Positions 1 to 9,694 are shown, counted from the stretch's first letter. The stretch: 64,000 nucleotides of DNA from Progne subis subis (GCA_022316685.1 JAKJHU010000542.1:86893-150892); one strand, 5' to 3'. The notes: generated by a model from the letters alone, not told the origin. Numbers and translations: made by a program.

Positions 1-2
1 GA

Positions 3-2803
3 AATCGACTCTTTAATGATATTTCACGAAAGAATTTTGCTGTTGTTCAACTTGTACCTGCTTGCAGAGCTCTCGTTGAGCTCTTTGCTGCAAAAAACGC
101 CGCTGCAGCCGCGGCATCTAGTCCCGCTGGTCCCGGAGATCCCCTCAGTGCGGCCATGGATCTGCAGCACAAACCGCCCCCCTCCCCCCCTCCGCGCCAC
201 GCGGTTTCGGCATCCGCGGCCCCATCCCCCACCCTCGTGGCTGCGGCACCCGTCCCCTCGGCCCCACCGCCCCCACCGGACCCTGCGGCCCCTCCCATCG
301 CGCCCTCGGTCCCGTTCACAGCTGGAATTCCTGTTGCCGGTGCTCCCTCCCCCCGCTCCAATGCGCCGAGCCCCGGCACCGCGGCGGCCACGCCCCCTCC
401 TCACCCCGCGGCTCGGGCTGGATCGCCCCCCCTCCCCAGCGCGGGTCCCTCCACTCCACCACTCACCACGTTTGCGGCTATGGCTACTGCAATAGCTAGT
501 CTCCTTCACACCCAAGCTGTGACCCTCCTGCAGGCAGCACAGGCTCCCCTCACCGCAGCAGAAGCGGCGCTGGCTGTGCCGCCGCTCTTGCCGGTGCCCG
601 CCGCTGCCTTGCCGCCTTTCAATGAGCCGGTGGTGCCGGCTGCGCCGCCGCCGCCCGTGCCTGCAGTTCCCCTGGCGCACACTGATGCGGAGATGTCCAC
701 CATCCCCCCGCGTGTTCTGCTGCCTGCAGACTGCCCCAGCTCCGCACCGCGGCGGACGCTCCAGCCCGTCCCAGTCCCTGCTCCGCGGCGGGCCCCTGCC
801 CAACTTGCTACCTACCAGCCGCTGAGTGCCACAGCACAGACGGCAGATGGCCGTGCGCACCCTGTCCCTGCTCCACGGCGTGCCTCAGCCAGCCCTCCCA
901 TCCCTGCCGCGGCCCTGATGTGTCCTGTCCCCGCAGATTCCTTCGCGTTCCCTCCTGCGGCCCTGCAGCCTCCCGCACCCCCAATGCGAGCAGTTGCCAT
1001 GACACCTCCCCACACCGAGGCTGTGCACCCCGCGCATGCGCAGTTCGCACCAACCCGCCAAGCCGCATCACCGACTTTGATACAGCCTGACGGGTCCCGC
1101 ACGCCCCATGCAGAGGCCTGCGCCAAGCCGGATCTTGTTACAGTGCCATCGCAAATAGTCCACACTGCCGCGTGTGCTGCACAGCCCCCGATGCTACAGC
1201 CCTCAGCAGTTTCTGCACAACCACAGCCTTCAGCAATCTTTCACCAGCCCACGACTCTGCACACAGCACAACAGCAACATGATTCTACAGCAACTTACAT
1301 GTATCCTTCCGCGCCTCTTCCACCCCTGAACCTACATGCTACAGTGACAGCTTCGTGCCTGCCAAATCCTCCCATGGCTCCAAGCTCTTCTCACATGTCT
1401 CCACTGACAGACTCTGCGCCTCCTGCGTTCCTGCCTCTGCCTCCTGCATCCCTGCCTCTGCCACCGCATCCTGCATCGTGCCCAAGCATGACAGGACCAC
1501 AGCTTCACACACAAACCATGCAATGAGAAGGGCGAGGATGGAATGTGGCAGACACTTTAACAAATACAGGACAGAAAGAGAACTGTTTTGCCCTTGCAGG
1601 CAGCTCTCTCAAAGCTGAACATCCACCACCACCTATCCCGATTTTGGAAGGTCCACAGAAATGTTCTGATGATGTTCAAATGACAGACTGGCATGAAGTC
1701 ACACACGAAATTTGCAAAGAAGAAAATCTAAATCCTCTAGCCATGCCTGTGATATTCAGCCAGCAAGCCGGAGGTCCCAGAACATGGACAGCAATCCCAT
1801 CTCACAAAATAAAAGAATTAAGAAAAGCGATAAAAGATAGTGGCATCTTTTCTCCATACTTTAACAACTGCTAAAAAGCACCCTGGAAGGACATACACTT
1901 ACACCAAATGACTGCAAAAACCTTGCTGGTGTAATTGTCACAGATTCTCAATATATGCTGTGGGAATTCAAATGGAGAAGGTTGCTCACAAACGTACTGC
2001 AGATGTACAGACAATGTACTGACGTGGACCTTCGCACCCTTACTATGTCAAAGTTAACTGGTGACCCTCCTGATGACCAGAATGATAATCAAGTGAACTT
2101 ACCCAAAATAGCATTAGACAACATCAAAAAGATGGCTTGTAGAGCCTTTGTACAAATTCAGCCTGCAGGAAGTTTTGAAAAAGCCTACAACTTAATCAGT
2201 CAAGATTCATCTGAACCATTTACCACATTTGTGGATCGAGTGATTCAAGAAGCAGAAAGACAATGCGGTGATGACATAGCTTGCCCAATCATGATACAGG
2301 ACATCATTGAAAATAATGCAAGTCCAGAATGTAAAAGAGCAATCAAAGCTCTGGGAAAAGAGAGACCCACAGTGCCTGAAATGATTGATGCCTGTAACCA
2401 AATAGGGAGCCCACAGCACATCGCAACGATTCAAGCGAATGAACTTGGAAAAACTATTGGAGAAAAAATTGAAAGGGCTCTCACAGTACAAGCAGCACAA
2501 GCTGAAACATGAGACCAGAAACTTACTGAAATCTTAACCGCCTTGCATCTAAGTTCACAACAACACGACAACACTGTTATGCAAGCTGCTGTGACTTCAG
2601 GACCTTGCTACTTCTGCAAGCGACCTGGACATATCATGAAGAACTGCCCAAACATCAAAAGAGGTGTGCAAGCACCAGATCGCAGCTCCACCTGTAAAAA
2701 GGGAAAGTATCTTGCCTGGCAGTGTCCAGCCAGACAGGACATGAGCAGAAAATACAATCAAAAAAACTGCAAGGGGAGCGCGCAGCGCCATCGCGTGAAG
2801 TAA
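3..2803 (+). pseudogene. gag: ERV gag polyprotein, partial and broken
   Basis: The reading frame is already open at base 3 and passes through the first ATG at 156, so the matrix N terminus lies outside the window. The first part is matrix end plus a very long Pro/Ala-rich spacer with a PSAP late-domain motif at 1305-1316. An in-frame TGA at 1524-1526 interrupts it; the frame then continues to 1874. Around 1865-1880 a single-base change moves the capsid into frame 2, which runs to a TGA at 2510-2512. The capsid major homology region lies at about 2199-2245. After that TGA the same frame holds the nucleocapsid: one complete CX2CX4HX4C zinc knuckle at 2605-2646 and a second at 2693-2734 that has lost its second Cys (Gly) and its His (Trp). 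Gag ends at TAA 2801-2803. So there are two nonsense codons and one frameshift. The first TGA may be a decayed CGA; that is inference. Confidence 0.9.
2761..2767 (+). promoter_or_regulatory. gag-pro -1 ribosomal frameshift site A AAA AAC
   Basis: The heptamer AAAAAAC is phased so that gag (frame 2) reads AAA at 2762 and AAC at 2765. A -1 slip enters frame 1, which is open as pro from before this point to 3516. The gag stop lies 34 bases downstream. Heptamer, phase and direction all match the betaretrovirus gag-pro signal. I did not model a downstream pseudoknot. Confidence 0.85.
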
Positions 2804-3584
2804 CAAGTAATGGCACCCCAAGCGCCCGAGGAGAAATTTGTGAATACCCCGACCCAAACCCTCTTCGCTTCATCACCAGCACAATCCCAAGTAATGACCC
2901 AAACCTACTACCCCCAGGGACCTGGTGCACCTTGGCAACCTCCAAGCCAACAACCTTTCTAAAGGATGATGGTTATGATTATATCTCGACAGGGATCACT
3001 GGGCCGTCACAACATAGGCAAGACTTTTTAGTTGTTGGTAAAGAAAGAAATAGCATCCTGGGACTGCTTGTTTTGCCTTGTGTGATGTCTGTTAACTGCA
3101 ACGAAGAATTACTAGTGCTAGCCAATGCCTGCTATCCCCCATTGCACGTTCCTCCCAGAACCCCCATAGCTATTGCCATAGCATTGCCTATGGGAACTAT
3201 GGACCAAATGCCACCACGCTGTTTCCCCATCACTCCTGAAAATCCTGAAGTTCTATGGGTTCAACACATAAGTGAACAAAGACCAATGCTAACTTGTGAA
3301 TTGTCAAATGGTAGGCTTCAAGTTAACACCAAGGGGATGATCGATACTGGCGCAAATGTTTCTGTGATCTCTTCTTACTATTGGCCAAAAGATTGGAAGT
3401 TAATAACTCCCCCAGGTACCCTCACAGGCATCGGAGGTGTCACTCCGTGTTTGCAAAGCGAATCTGTAATCACCATTACAGGACCAGATGAGAAGAAACC
3501 ATCGATTCGTCCCTAAGTTGTGGAAAAGCCCATCACACTGTGGGGAAGGGACTTGCTTTCTCAATGGGGAGCCAAAATTGAACT

Positions 3585-3591
3585 GGGTTTT
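3585..3591 (+). promoter_or_regulatory. pro-pol -1 frameshift site G GGT TTT
   Basis: GGGTTTT is phased so that pro (frame 1) reads GGT at 3586 and TTT at 3589, followed by TCG and the pro stop TAG at 3595. A -1 slip gives GGG TTT and then TTC GTA in frame 0, the pol frame. X XXY YYZ geometry, spacing to the stop and frame of the next gene all agree, so the site survived although the genes around it did not. Confidence 0.85.
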
Positions 3592-6316
3592 TCGTAGGGG
3601 CCACTGAAGCACTCAGCACTCTCAAGCTAACCTGGAAAACTGACACCCCTGTCTGGGTTGACCAGTGGCCCCTACCAGACAATAAGCTGAGTGCCCTCAA
3701 GGATTTAGTAGCTGAACAACTGCAAAAAGGCCACATTAAGCCCACTAACAGTCCCTGGAACTCACCTGTGTTTGTAATCCATAAGAAAACCTCCAACACC
3801 TGGTGATTGTTACAAGATCTCAGAAAGATCAACGCAGTGATTGAGAACATGGGTCCCCTCCAACCTGGTCTACCCAACCTTTCCATGATCCCGAGAGACT
3901 GGCCACTTGTAATCATAGATCTAAAAGACTGGTTTTTCAATATCCCACTGCATCCAGACGACGCTCCTCGCTTTGCCTTTTCTGTTCCAAGTACAAACCT
4001 GCAAGAACCGCTCCAAAGATATCATTGGCTCGTTTTACCCCAAGGCATGAAAAATTCTCCAACTATCTGCCAACATTTTGTAGCCCGTGCACTGTCTCCA
4101 GTCCGTGAACAGTTCACACAATCAGTTATCCTCCACTACATGGATGATTTGCTCATCACAGCACCAACACGAAACCAAATGGAAATGACTCGCAATTGCG
4201 TTGTTGCTGAAATCAAAAAGAATGGACTAATAATCTCTGAATCAAAAATACAAGAGACTGCTCCCTGGAAATATTTAGGTTGGAAACTAACAGAACAGTC
4301 CATCACTCCTCAAAAGATACAAATCCGAACTGATGTTCACACCTTGCAAGACTTGCAGCAGCTTTTAGGAGAAATTAACTGGTTCAGGCCTGTCCTTGGA
4401 ATCACAGCTGATGAACTTGCTCCACTTTTTGATTTGCTGAAGGGGGACAATGACATCAGATCCCCCAGATCCCTCACTCCTAAGGCTCACAAGGCCTTAG
4501 AAGAAATTACTAGTGCTCTGCAGAGCAGGCAAGCACATCGCTGTGTCCCTGACAAACCCTTTTTCCTTGCAATCTTAGGAGAAAAGCTGAGACTGTGTGG
4601 TCTCATCTTTCAGTGGGATTCTTCCCACAAAGATCCGTTGTTAATAATTGAATGGGTTTTTATCTCATACAGGTCGCCAAAGACAATCCTCACACCTTTA
4701 GAAATGATGTCTCAAATCATCATCAAAAGTAGAACAAGGCTTCTTTCAATAGCAGGTTGTGAATTTGCAATCATCTATCTGCCCATGAAGAAAACCTATT
4801 TTGATTGGGCCATGCAAAAATCAGAAGACTTGCTGTATGCCTTGCTCGATTTCCCAGGCATTTGTTCCATTCATTATCCAGCACACAAAATGATCAAAGC
4901 TAAATTATGCTACAAAGAAAAACCCCTGATCAGTGAAGAGCCTTTAGATGCAGTCACTATCTTCACTGATGGGTCAGGGCGAACGCACAATTCGGTCGTC
5001 ACATGGCAAAATAAAAATACTAAAACCTGGGAACAAGATGTTTAAAAGGTTGAAGGTTCTCCCCAAATTGTTGAATTGGCAGCAGTTGTAAGAGCATTTC
5101 AGCTCTTTCCAGAACCTTTCAACCTGATCACTGATTCGGCATACATTGTTAATGTTATTAAGAGAATTGAAGGATCTGTTCTAAAGGATGTGAACAACGA
5201 CAAGTTGTGCCTTTGGCTCACCTGTCTCTATCAAATTTTATCACACAGAACTAACCCTTATTTTATTTCTCACATTAGAGCTCATTCAGGTCTCCCAGGA
5301 TTTATGGCAGAGGGAAATGCACGAGCTGATGCATTGGCATCAGCTGCATCTGATGAGGAAGGTGCAGCAAGCATTGAAAATTCTACCGCAGTGCTTGCTA
5401 CAACCACCTTACCTAATACTGTTAAACAAGCCAAACTGAGTCATGCATTTTTTCACCAAAATGCACAGGCAATCAAACGAGATTTTCACCTTACCCTAGA
5501 ACAAGCACAAAATATTGTACGAGCTTGCCCAAACTGTCAGCAAGTTCAACCTCTCCCCTCTTCAGGAGCCACCAACCCAAGGGGGTTGGAAAGTTTACAG
5601 AAATGGCAAACAGATGTTACTAAGTACCCCTCTTTTGGGAAACTTAAAAATATCCATGTCTCTATCGATACATTTTCAAATGCAGTTTTTGCTTCTGTAC
5701 ATGCAGGAGAAACAGCTAAGCATGTTTGCCAGCATTTTTCACAAGCTTTCTCCTATTTAGGTGTCCCCCAAGAAATTAAAACTGATAATGGTCCTTCATA
5801 CACCTCACAAGAATTAGCTGCATTCCTGAATGACTGGGGTGTTCGCCATACATTTGGCATTCCTTACTCTCCCACGAGTCAAGGAATGATAGAAAGAACA
5901 CATCAAACTCTAAAATGCATTTTAGATCAACAGAAAGGGGGAGAAGACCAGGCTGTACCTCAAAAGAGGTTGAATAAAGCCCTGTATGTTTATAATTTTC
6001 TGAACAGCTCTGCAGAAGAGCCAGACCCCCCCATTTACAGACATTTCTGTTCATTTACAGACAATTCTGTACATTTACAAACAATAAGAAAGCAAAACTG
6101 AAAGAGCACCTTCCAGTTTTAATTAAAAACCTAGATTCAGGACAAATTGAAGGACCATACAATCTTATAACATGGGGGAAGGGGTTTGCATGTGTCTCCA
6201 CAGAAAAAAGACTCCGGTGAATTCCAGCAAAGAACGTGAAACCGTACCACGCATCGAAGCCCGCTGAGGCCCCCACATCAGCCAGTACTGCTGCAGACCA
6301 AGAAGCAAGCACCTAG
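3591..6316 (+). pseudogene. pol: ERV pol: reverse transcriptase, RNase H, integrase, broken
   Basis: Reverse transcriptase starts right after the slippery site in frame 0. A TGA at 3804-3806 interrupts it just before the L-Q-D-L-R-K-I-N motif. The polymerase active site is Y-M-D-D at 4137-4148, with the class II K-Y-L-G-W-K motif downstream. RNase H keeps D (F-T-D-G-S-G, about 4965), E (V-E-L-A-A-V), D (T-D-S-A-Y) and the late D, but a TAA at 5043-5045 splits it between the first and second catalytic residues. Integrase follows in frame 0: the HHCC zinc finger near 5440-5545 and the D,D,E triad near 5614, 5785 and 5893. A 20-bp tandem duplication at 6038-6077 then moves the C-terminal domain to frame 2, where another TGA interrupts it before the final TAG at 6314-6316. 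Three nonsense codons and one frameshift in all. Confidence 0.92.
6038..6077 (+). repeat. 20-bp tandem duplication in integrase
   Basis: Two adjacent 20-base units (6038-6057 and 6058-6077) differ at only two positions and start with CAGACA. Since 20 leaves remainder 2 on division by 3, the duplication exactly explains why the integrase C terminus is found in frame 2 instead of frame 0. Confidence 0.75.
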
Positions 6317-6346
6317 ACCTGAGCTGCACAGAATCACCAGGAGAAG

Positions 6347-7728
6347 ATGATCCGCCAAAAGCAGCCCAAGAAAAGACTGAAGTTTTATCATTTGTGCGCA
6401 TGCATGTTACTTTTGTTTTCTTGTTTTAGTTTTTGTAGTCAAGCTTTACCTGTAAGTCAACCAAAGACAAATGTCTGGGTTGCTTTAGCCAAGTCTGCAG
6501 GCTCTGACACCATCTGTCTATCCAACACAAGCCCTGACAAACCTTTTTCGACCTGTTTAGTTGGAGTGCCTCTTCCAGAAGGTTTTGACAATGTTACTTT
6601 TGACAAATACTGGCCATATGATGATCATCACATATCCCCAACTCCCAGCCAAAAACACCACACTTATATTGACAATTCTAAAGTTGATAAATCTGACCTC
6701 CAAGAGCTAGAAATCCTAGGCTCATTAACTATGAGCACCTGTTACTTCTTTCATTTCCGAGGAGAAAATGGCCCTCATTTAAACGTTACCCCTTATCACC
6801 CAGTTTATAGCAACATGACTTCTTGGTGCAATCAAACTAAGCTTCTCATGTATGATGAGCCCCACGCAGATCACTTTAACAAACTTCCTATTCGATTCCT
6901 AAAGGGATTTGGCTCATCTGTGGAGACAGGGCCTGGCAAGGTCTACCTTCAAAAATAGATGGTGGTCCTTGTGCCGTGGGACAACTTACAATAATTGCTC
7001 CCAGTGTCAAAAAAGCGGTCAAAAAGAAAAGCAGGAGGATTAGATCCTCCTGGGGACATGAATATGAGAGCAACTGTGATAGTAATTTCCATCCTTGGAA
7101 CTCAGGAGAGTCAATTGCTGCTAGCATTTTCCTGCCTCAGCTAAGCTCCTCAATTGCCCTAAAACAACTGAACAAGTTAGGATGCTGGCTCAGCAAAGAA
7201 GTAAATGCTACCTCTACTATGATCAGTGACTTGCTGACAGATGAAGAAGCAATCAGACATGCCACTTTACAAAACAGAGCTGCCATTGACTACCTTCTTC
7301 TGGCACATGGACATGGTTGTGAGGATTTTGAAGGTTTGTGCTGCATGAATTTATCCGATCACGCTGTTTCCATTCACAAACAATTGCAAGAACTAAGAGA
7401 TTTAGCTGGCCAAATTACAATAGATGACCCATCTTGGCTGGACAATTTGTTTGACGGTTTGAGCTTTGCACCTTGGCTAAAGGAACTTTGTAAGATAGGT
7501 TTGATTGTTCTAATAGTAGTAGTTGCAGTTTTAGTAGCGGTACCCTGCATACTTCAGTGTGTGCAAAAAGTAATGAGTAAGACAATGTCTAGCGTTTTAG
7601 TTGTCAATAAGAACGGGGGAGATTTTGGGAAGGATGAAACCAGAAAGCCCTATAAATATGATTGCTTGGACTCTGAGAATGTGAAACCTGTAACTGAGAT
7701 AGAATTGAAAGTAAGTTTTGATGTTTAA
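6347..7728 (+). pseudogene. env: ERV env, alpharetrovirus-type transmembrane subunit, broken
   Basis: Frame 2 from ATG 6347 encodes a hydrophobic signal peptide (L-L-L-F-S-C-F region) and about 180 residues of surface subunit with several N-x-S/T sites, then stops at 6958. The rest of the protein is in frame 1 (6976-7728): a basic stretch containing R-R-I-R that suits a furin-type cleavage site, a transmembrane subunit with the covalently linking CX6CC motif near 7317-7343, a hydrophobic anchor near 7500-7560 and a tail. The surface part is much shorter than in intact relatives, so I infer an internal deletion near 6900-6980 that also shifted the frame. The transmembrane subunit resembles that of alpharetroviruses, unlike the betaretrovirus-style pro and pol upstream. 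The tail runs through the polypurine tract into the proposed LTR. Confidence 0.85.
7615..7622 (+). other. Polypurine tract (GGGGGAGA)
   Basis: This purine run is followed by TTTTGGGAAGG, which would be an LTR start with its first TG altered to TT. It is the only good polypurine tract near the env end. Plus-strand DNA synthesis would start here; the assignment is inference. Confidence 0.5.
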
Positions 7729-8140
7729 AATGTCCTAGCTACTAGATGCCTGCAAAAACAACCCCCAATGTATAATTCATCCCACACATGTAACCCCGCC
7801 TGAAGTAGCAAGTATCTGTAACCCCATTGGCACAAGCCTGTTACAGCCCACCTCGAGACCCCTTATCAGAAGGCTGCGAGAGTGGGCCACGCTTCTGTTC
7901 TCTTCTCTCCTTTGCTCCTCTCTCTTGCCTCTTGCATCTTGCTCTTGGAATTTCTTTCCTCCCACTGACCCCACCTTCCAAGGCCATGCCACAGCTGCGC
8001 CTGGCTGCTCCGAGCAAGGCCTCACACTCTACACAATAAACCTGTTCTTCTAAGACCCAACTTCAGAGATCTCTCGTTTACATTCATCTACACGGTCCTG
8101 GAGTCCTCAGCAGCAGGAGGGAAGAAGGCATTTTTCTACA
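7623..8140 (+). repeat. 3' LTR of the class II provirus
   Basis: The right boundary at ...TTTCTACA is firm: from 8141 the sequence matches host DNA also seen from about 12071 and 49411. The left boundary depends on the polypurine tract and could be as late as about 7730. A polyadenylation signal AATAAA is at 8035-8040, followed by a GT/T-rich stretch, as expected for R/U5. The 5' LTR needed to check it lies outside the window. Confidence 0.7.
8035..8040 (+). terminator. LTR polyadenylation signal AATAAA
   Basis: Canonical hexamer about 100 bases before the LTR end, where the R region is expected. Confidence 0.7.
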
Positions 8141-8968
8141 ATGGGCTAGGCATTGGCGGCACCTGACCTCTTCCTGATGGGGCCCGTGCTCCTGGGAGCG
8201 CTTGGCTGCCACGGCCTGGGCTCCCATTTTCAGTGGCAGGCCTTTCCTGGCCATCAGCGCCCTGCTGCCTGAGTGGGTCTTGCCGGCCCTGAGGCAGGCG
8301 GTGCTGTGAGGTCACAAAGGGCGTGACAGCGGCCTGAGGCTGGGCTGTGATGTCACGCCGCGTGGCGGCCCCAGCATTGTGAGGTCACCGGGCCATCCCT
8401 ATATAAGGCGGGCCGGCCCCACAGCCGCCAGTGCAGTGGCGATGGCACGTGTCGGAGCCGTGAGCGACGTCAGCGTCCTGCTGGCTGCACTTGCCCTGCT
8501 GCTGGCCACGGTGGCTGTCCGCTGGGTCATTGGCCACCGGGCACGGCAGGGCCGGCAGGCCGGGACTCGGAGGCTGCGCAAGCAGCTCGGGGGCCGGGCC
8601 AGGGGCCCAGGCAGGAGCCCAGGAGCCCCTGTGGCTGCCAGGGCCTCCGGGCCTGGCGCAAGCCCTCGGAGGCGTCCCGATGATCCCGCCACTTGCCCCA
8701 AAGGACCTGGCAGCTGCGGCCCCTGCGTCAGCGTGGCCAAGGAGCTGCAAGGGCTGATGCTGCTGCTCCGGGCTCACCGTGGGACATGGGCTCCGCTTCA
8801 TCCTGCCATGTGGCGGGAGCTGTGGGCGAATCTGCAGCAGCTGGGCAAGCGAGGCCACCTGCCCTGCTGTGCCTCGTCCCGCTGCTCCGGGCGCTTCCGT
8901 GCCTCCGGCAGGCTCCTCCCAGCCAGAGGGGCCATTCCTGGCACAGCCTCCAGCCCTTCCAGGAGATT
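8141..8968 (+). repeat. Host duplication unit, copy 1 (promoter and first half of the small gene)
   Basis: Nearly identical to 12071-12896 and 49411-50240. The provirus has replaced everything left of 8141. Similarity to the other two copies ends at about 8966 inside the gene, after which copy 1 has its own 3' part. Confidence 0.9.
8300..8441 (+). promoter_or_regulatory. Promoter of small gene copy 1: TATA box and AGGTCA half-sites
   Basis: CCCTATATAAGG at 8397-8408 is a canonical TATA box about 40 bases before the ATG, so the transcript would have a very short leader. Two TGAGGTCAC elements lie upstream (near 8307 and 8382); AGGTCA is the nuclear receptor half-site. A TGATGTCACG element near 8348 resembles a CRE. 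The proximal part, from the second half-site through the ATG, is identical in all three gene copies. Confidence 0.65.
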
Positions 8969-9689
8969 GTGTTGGACACCAAGCATCCCTGGGAGAAGCT
9001 CGGCCCGGCCCAGATCCAGCCTTCCGGGAGCTTCCACCGCCCCTGACGGCCTCCAACCCTGCAAGTCCCTCCCTGCTCTCAAGCGCCTCCCTCCCTCGCA
9101 GAACCTCCCCAGCGCCGAGACGCCGCCTCCCTCCCAGCAGCTTGCCACAGCCTCCATCCCTGCTGAGAGCCCCCAGCCCTTCAAGATCCTGCGCCTGCCA
9201 AGACCCGTCCCTGGCGCCCAGTTCCTGCCTTCCTCCCACACATTCCCTCCTGGAGGCCTCCAGCCCTCCCGGCCTCTCAGGAAAGCCTCCGTGCCTGCGC
9301 AGCCTGAGCAAGCGCTGGACACCTCCTCCTGCTCCCTTCCACATCAACAGCATCCCATGCACATGGAGAGCCCCGGCGTGTCCCAGGGCACTGACAGAGC
9401 CAGGGAAAGCTGGCAAGCACAAACAGGAGCCCAGCTGGAGATGGAGAGGCATTCCCAGGAGCAGGTGGCTGAGCCACAAACATCCTGCAGCCCCCAGTGT
9501 CCAGCGCAAGCGCAAGGCTCCCAGGATGCTGTGCCTGACTCAGGCAGCAACAGCTGCAGCTCAGTGGCACAGACGGCGCCCACGAGACCATGGCACTTGC
9601 GTGGTCTCCAGGAGGCTGCCCCGAGACGGTCCCTGCAGCCCAGGCAGGTGGTCACAGGCCTCGGAGGGCCCTTCCACCCTAGGTGTTAA
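8442..9689 (+). CDS. Small membrane-anchored Arg/Pro-rich protein, family copy 1 (415 aa)
   Basis: I do not recognise this gene. The start at 8442 lies about 40 bases past a TATA box, in good Kozak context (G at -3 and +4), and is shared by all three copies. Residues about 9-30 form one hydrophobic helix rich in Leu/Ala/Val, followed by a strongly basic stretch (R-A-R-Q-G-R-Q), which suggests a type III or signal-anchored membrane protein with a cytoplasmic tail. Residues about 88-150 are a conserved Cys-containing segment (C-G-P-C-V-S-V-A-K-E-L, then a Trp-rich helix and C-C-A-S-S-R-C). The remainder is a Pro/Ser-rich low-complexity tail with loose repeats, found only in this copy. The TM anchor, Arg-rich run and C-x2-C-x4-KEL pattern faintly recall the SPATA31/FAM205 family; treat that as a lead only. 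No intron is needed to read it. Expression is unknown. Confidence 0.5.
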   Translation: MARVGAVSDVSVLLAALALLLATVAVRWVIGHRARQGRQAGTRRLRKQLGGRARGPGRSPGAPVAARASGPGASPRRRPDDPATCPKGPGSCGPCVSVAKELQGLMLLLRAHRGTWAPLHPAMWRELWANLQQLGKRGHLPCCASSRCSGRFRASGRLLPARGAIPGTASSPSRRLCWTPSIPGRSSARPRSSLPGASTAPDGLQPCKSLPALKRLPPSQNLPSAETPPPSQQLATASIPAESPQPFKILRLPRPVPGAQFLPSSHTFPPGGLQPSRPLRKASVPAQPEQALDTSSCSLPHQQHPMHMESPGVSQGTDRARESWQAQTGAQLEMERHSQEQVAEPQTSCSPQCPAQAQGSQDAVPDSGSNSCSSVAQTAPTRPWHLRGLQEAAPRRSLQPRQVVTGLGGPFHPRC

Positions 9690-9694
9690 ATAAA
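9689..9694 (+). terminator. Polyadenylation signal overlapping the stop codon
   Basis: The stop TAA (9687-9689) shares its last base with AATAAA (9689-9694). A GT-rich stretch follows. This supports a compact transcript that ends just after the reading frame of copy 1. Confidence 0.5.

Larger units (their letters stand above)
2722..3597 (+). pseudogene. pro: ERV pro: dUTPase-like domain plus aspartic protease, broken
   Basis: Frame 1 is open from 2722 to 3516. The first two thirds (about 2880-3215) resemble the degenerate dUTPase-like domain that precedes the protease in betaretroviruses: a Pro/Gly-rich beta-strand pattern ending in a run of I-A-I-A before a Pro. This part is a family-level resemblance, not a motif match. 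The retropepsin follows with its active site D-T-G-A at 3343-3354. A TAA at 3514-3516 cuts the protein before the C-terminal G-R-D-L-L motif (3544-3558), which sits in the same frame. The frame finally ends at TAG 3595-3597, just after the pro-pol slippery site. The single nonsense codon therefore removes the helix needed for a folded protease dimer. Confidence 0.85.
1..8140 (+). mobile_element. Class II endogenous retrovirus, 5' end outside the window
   Basis: Gag, pro, pol and env follow one another on the + strand and end in a polypurine tract and a 3' LTR. Gag is read in frame 2 at its end, pro in frame 1 and pol in frame 0, so each step is a -1 shift; this three-frame layout is the betaretrovirus arrangement (known for the MMTV/MPMV group). 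The env transmembrane subunit is instead of alpharetrovirus type. The right end is fixed by comparing the flank at 8141 with two other copies of the same host sequence (from about 12071 and 49411) that lack the insertion. The 5' LTR, primer site and matrix start lie left of position 1. All genes carry breaks, so the copy is defective. Confidence 0.93.

Noticed and set aside
24..860. Long - strand open frame of 278 codons opposite gag
   Set aside because: It mirrors the very GC-rich Pro/Ala gag spacer; absence of stops is a composition effect and no domain is visible.
7650..7657. TATAAATA as the LTR TATA box
   Set aside because: It lies within about 30 bases of the proposed LTR start and inside the env tail, too early for a U3 promoter; I could not confirm it without the 5' LTR.
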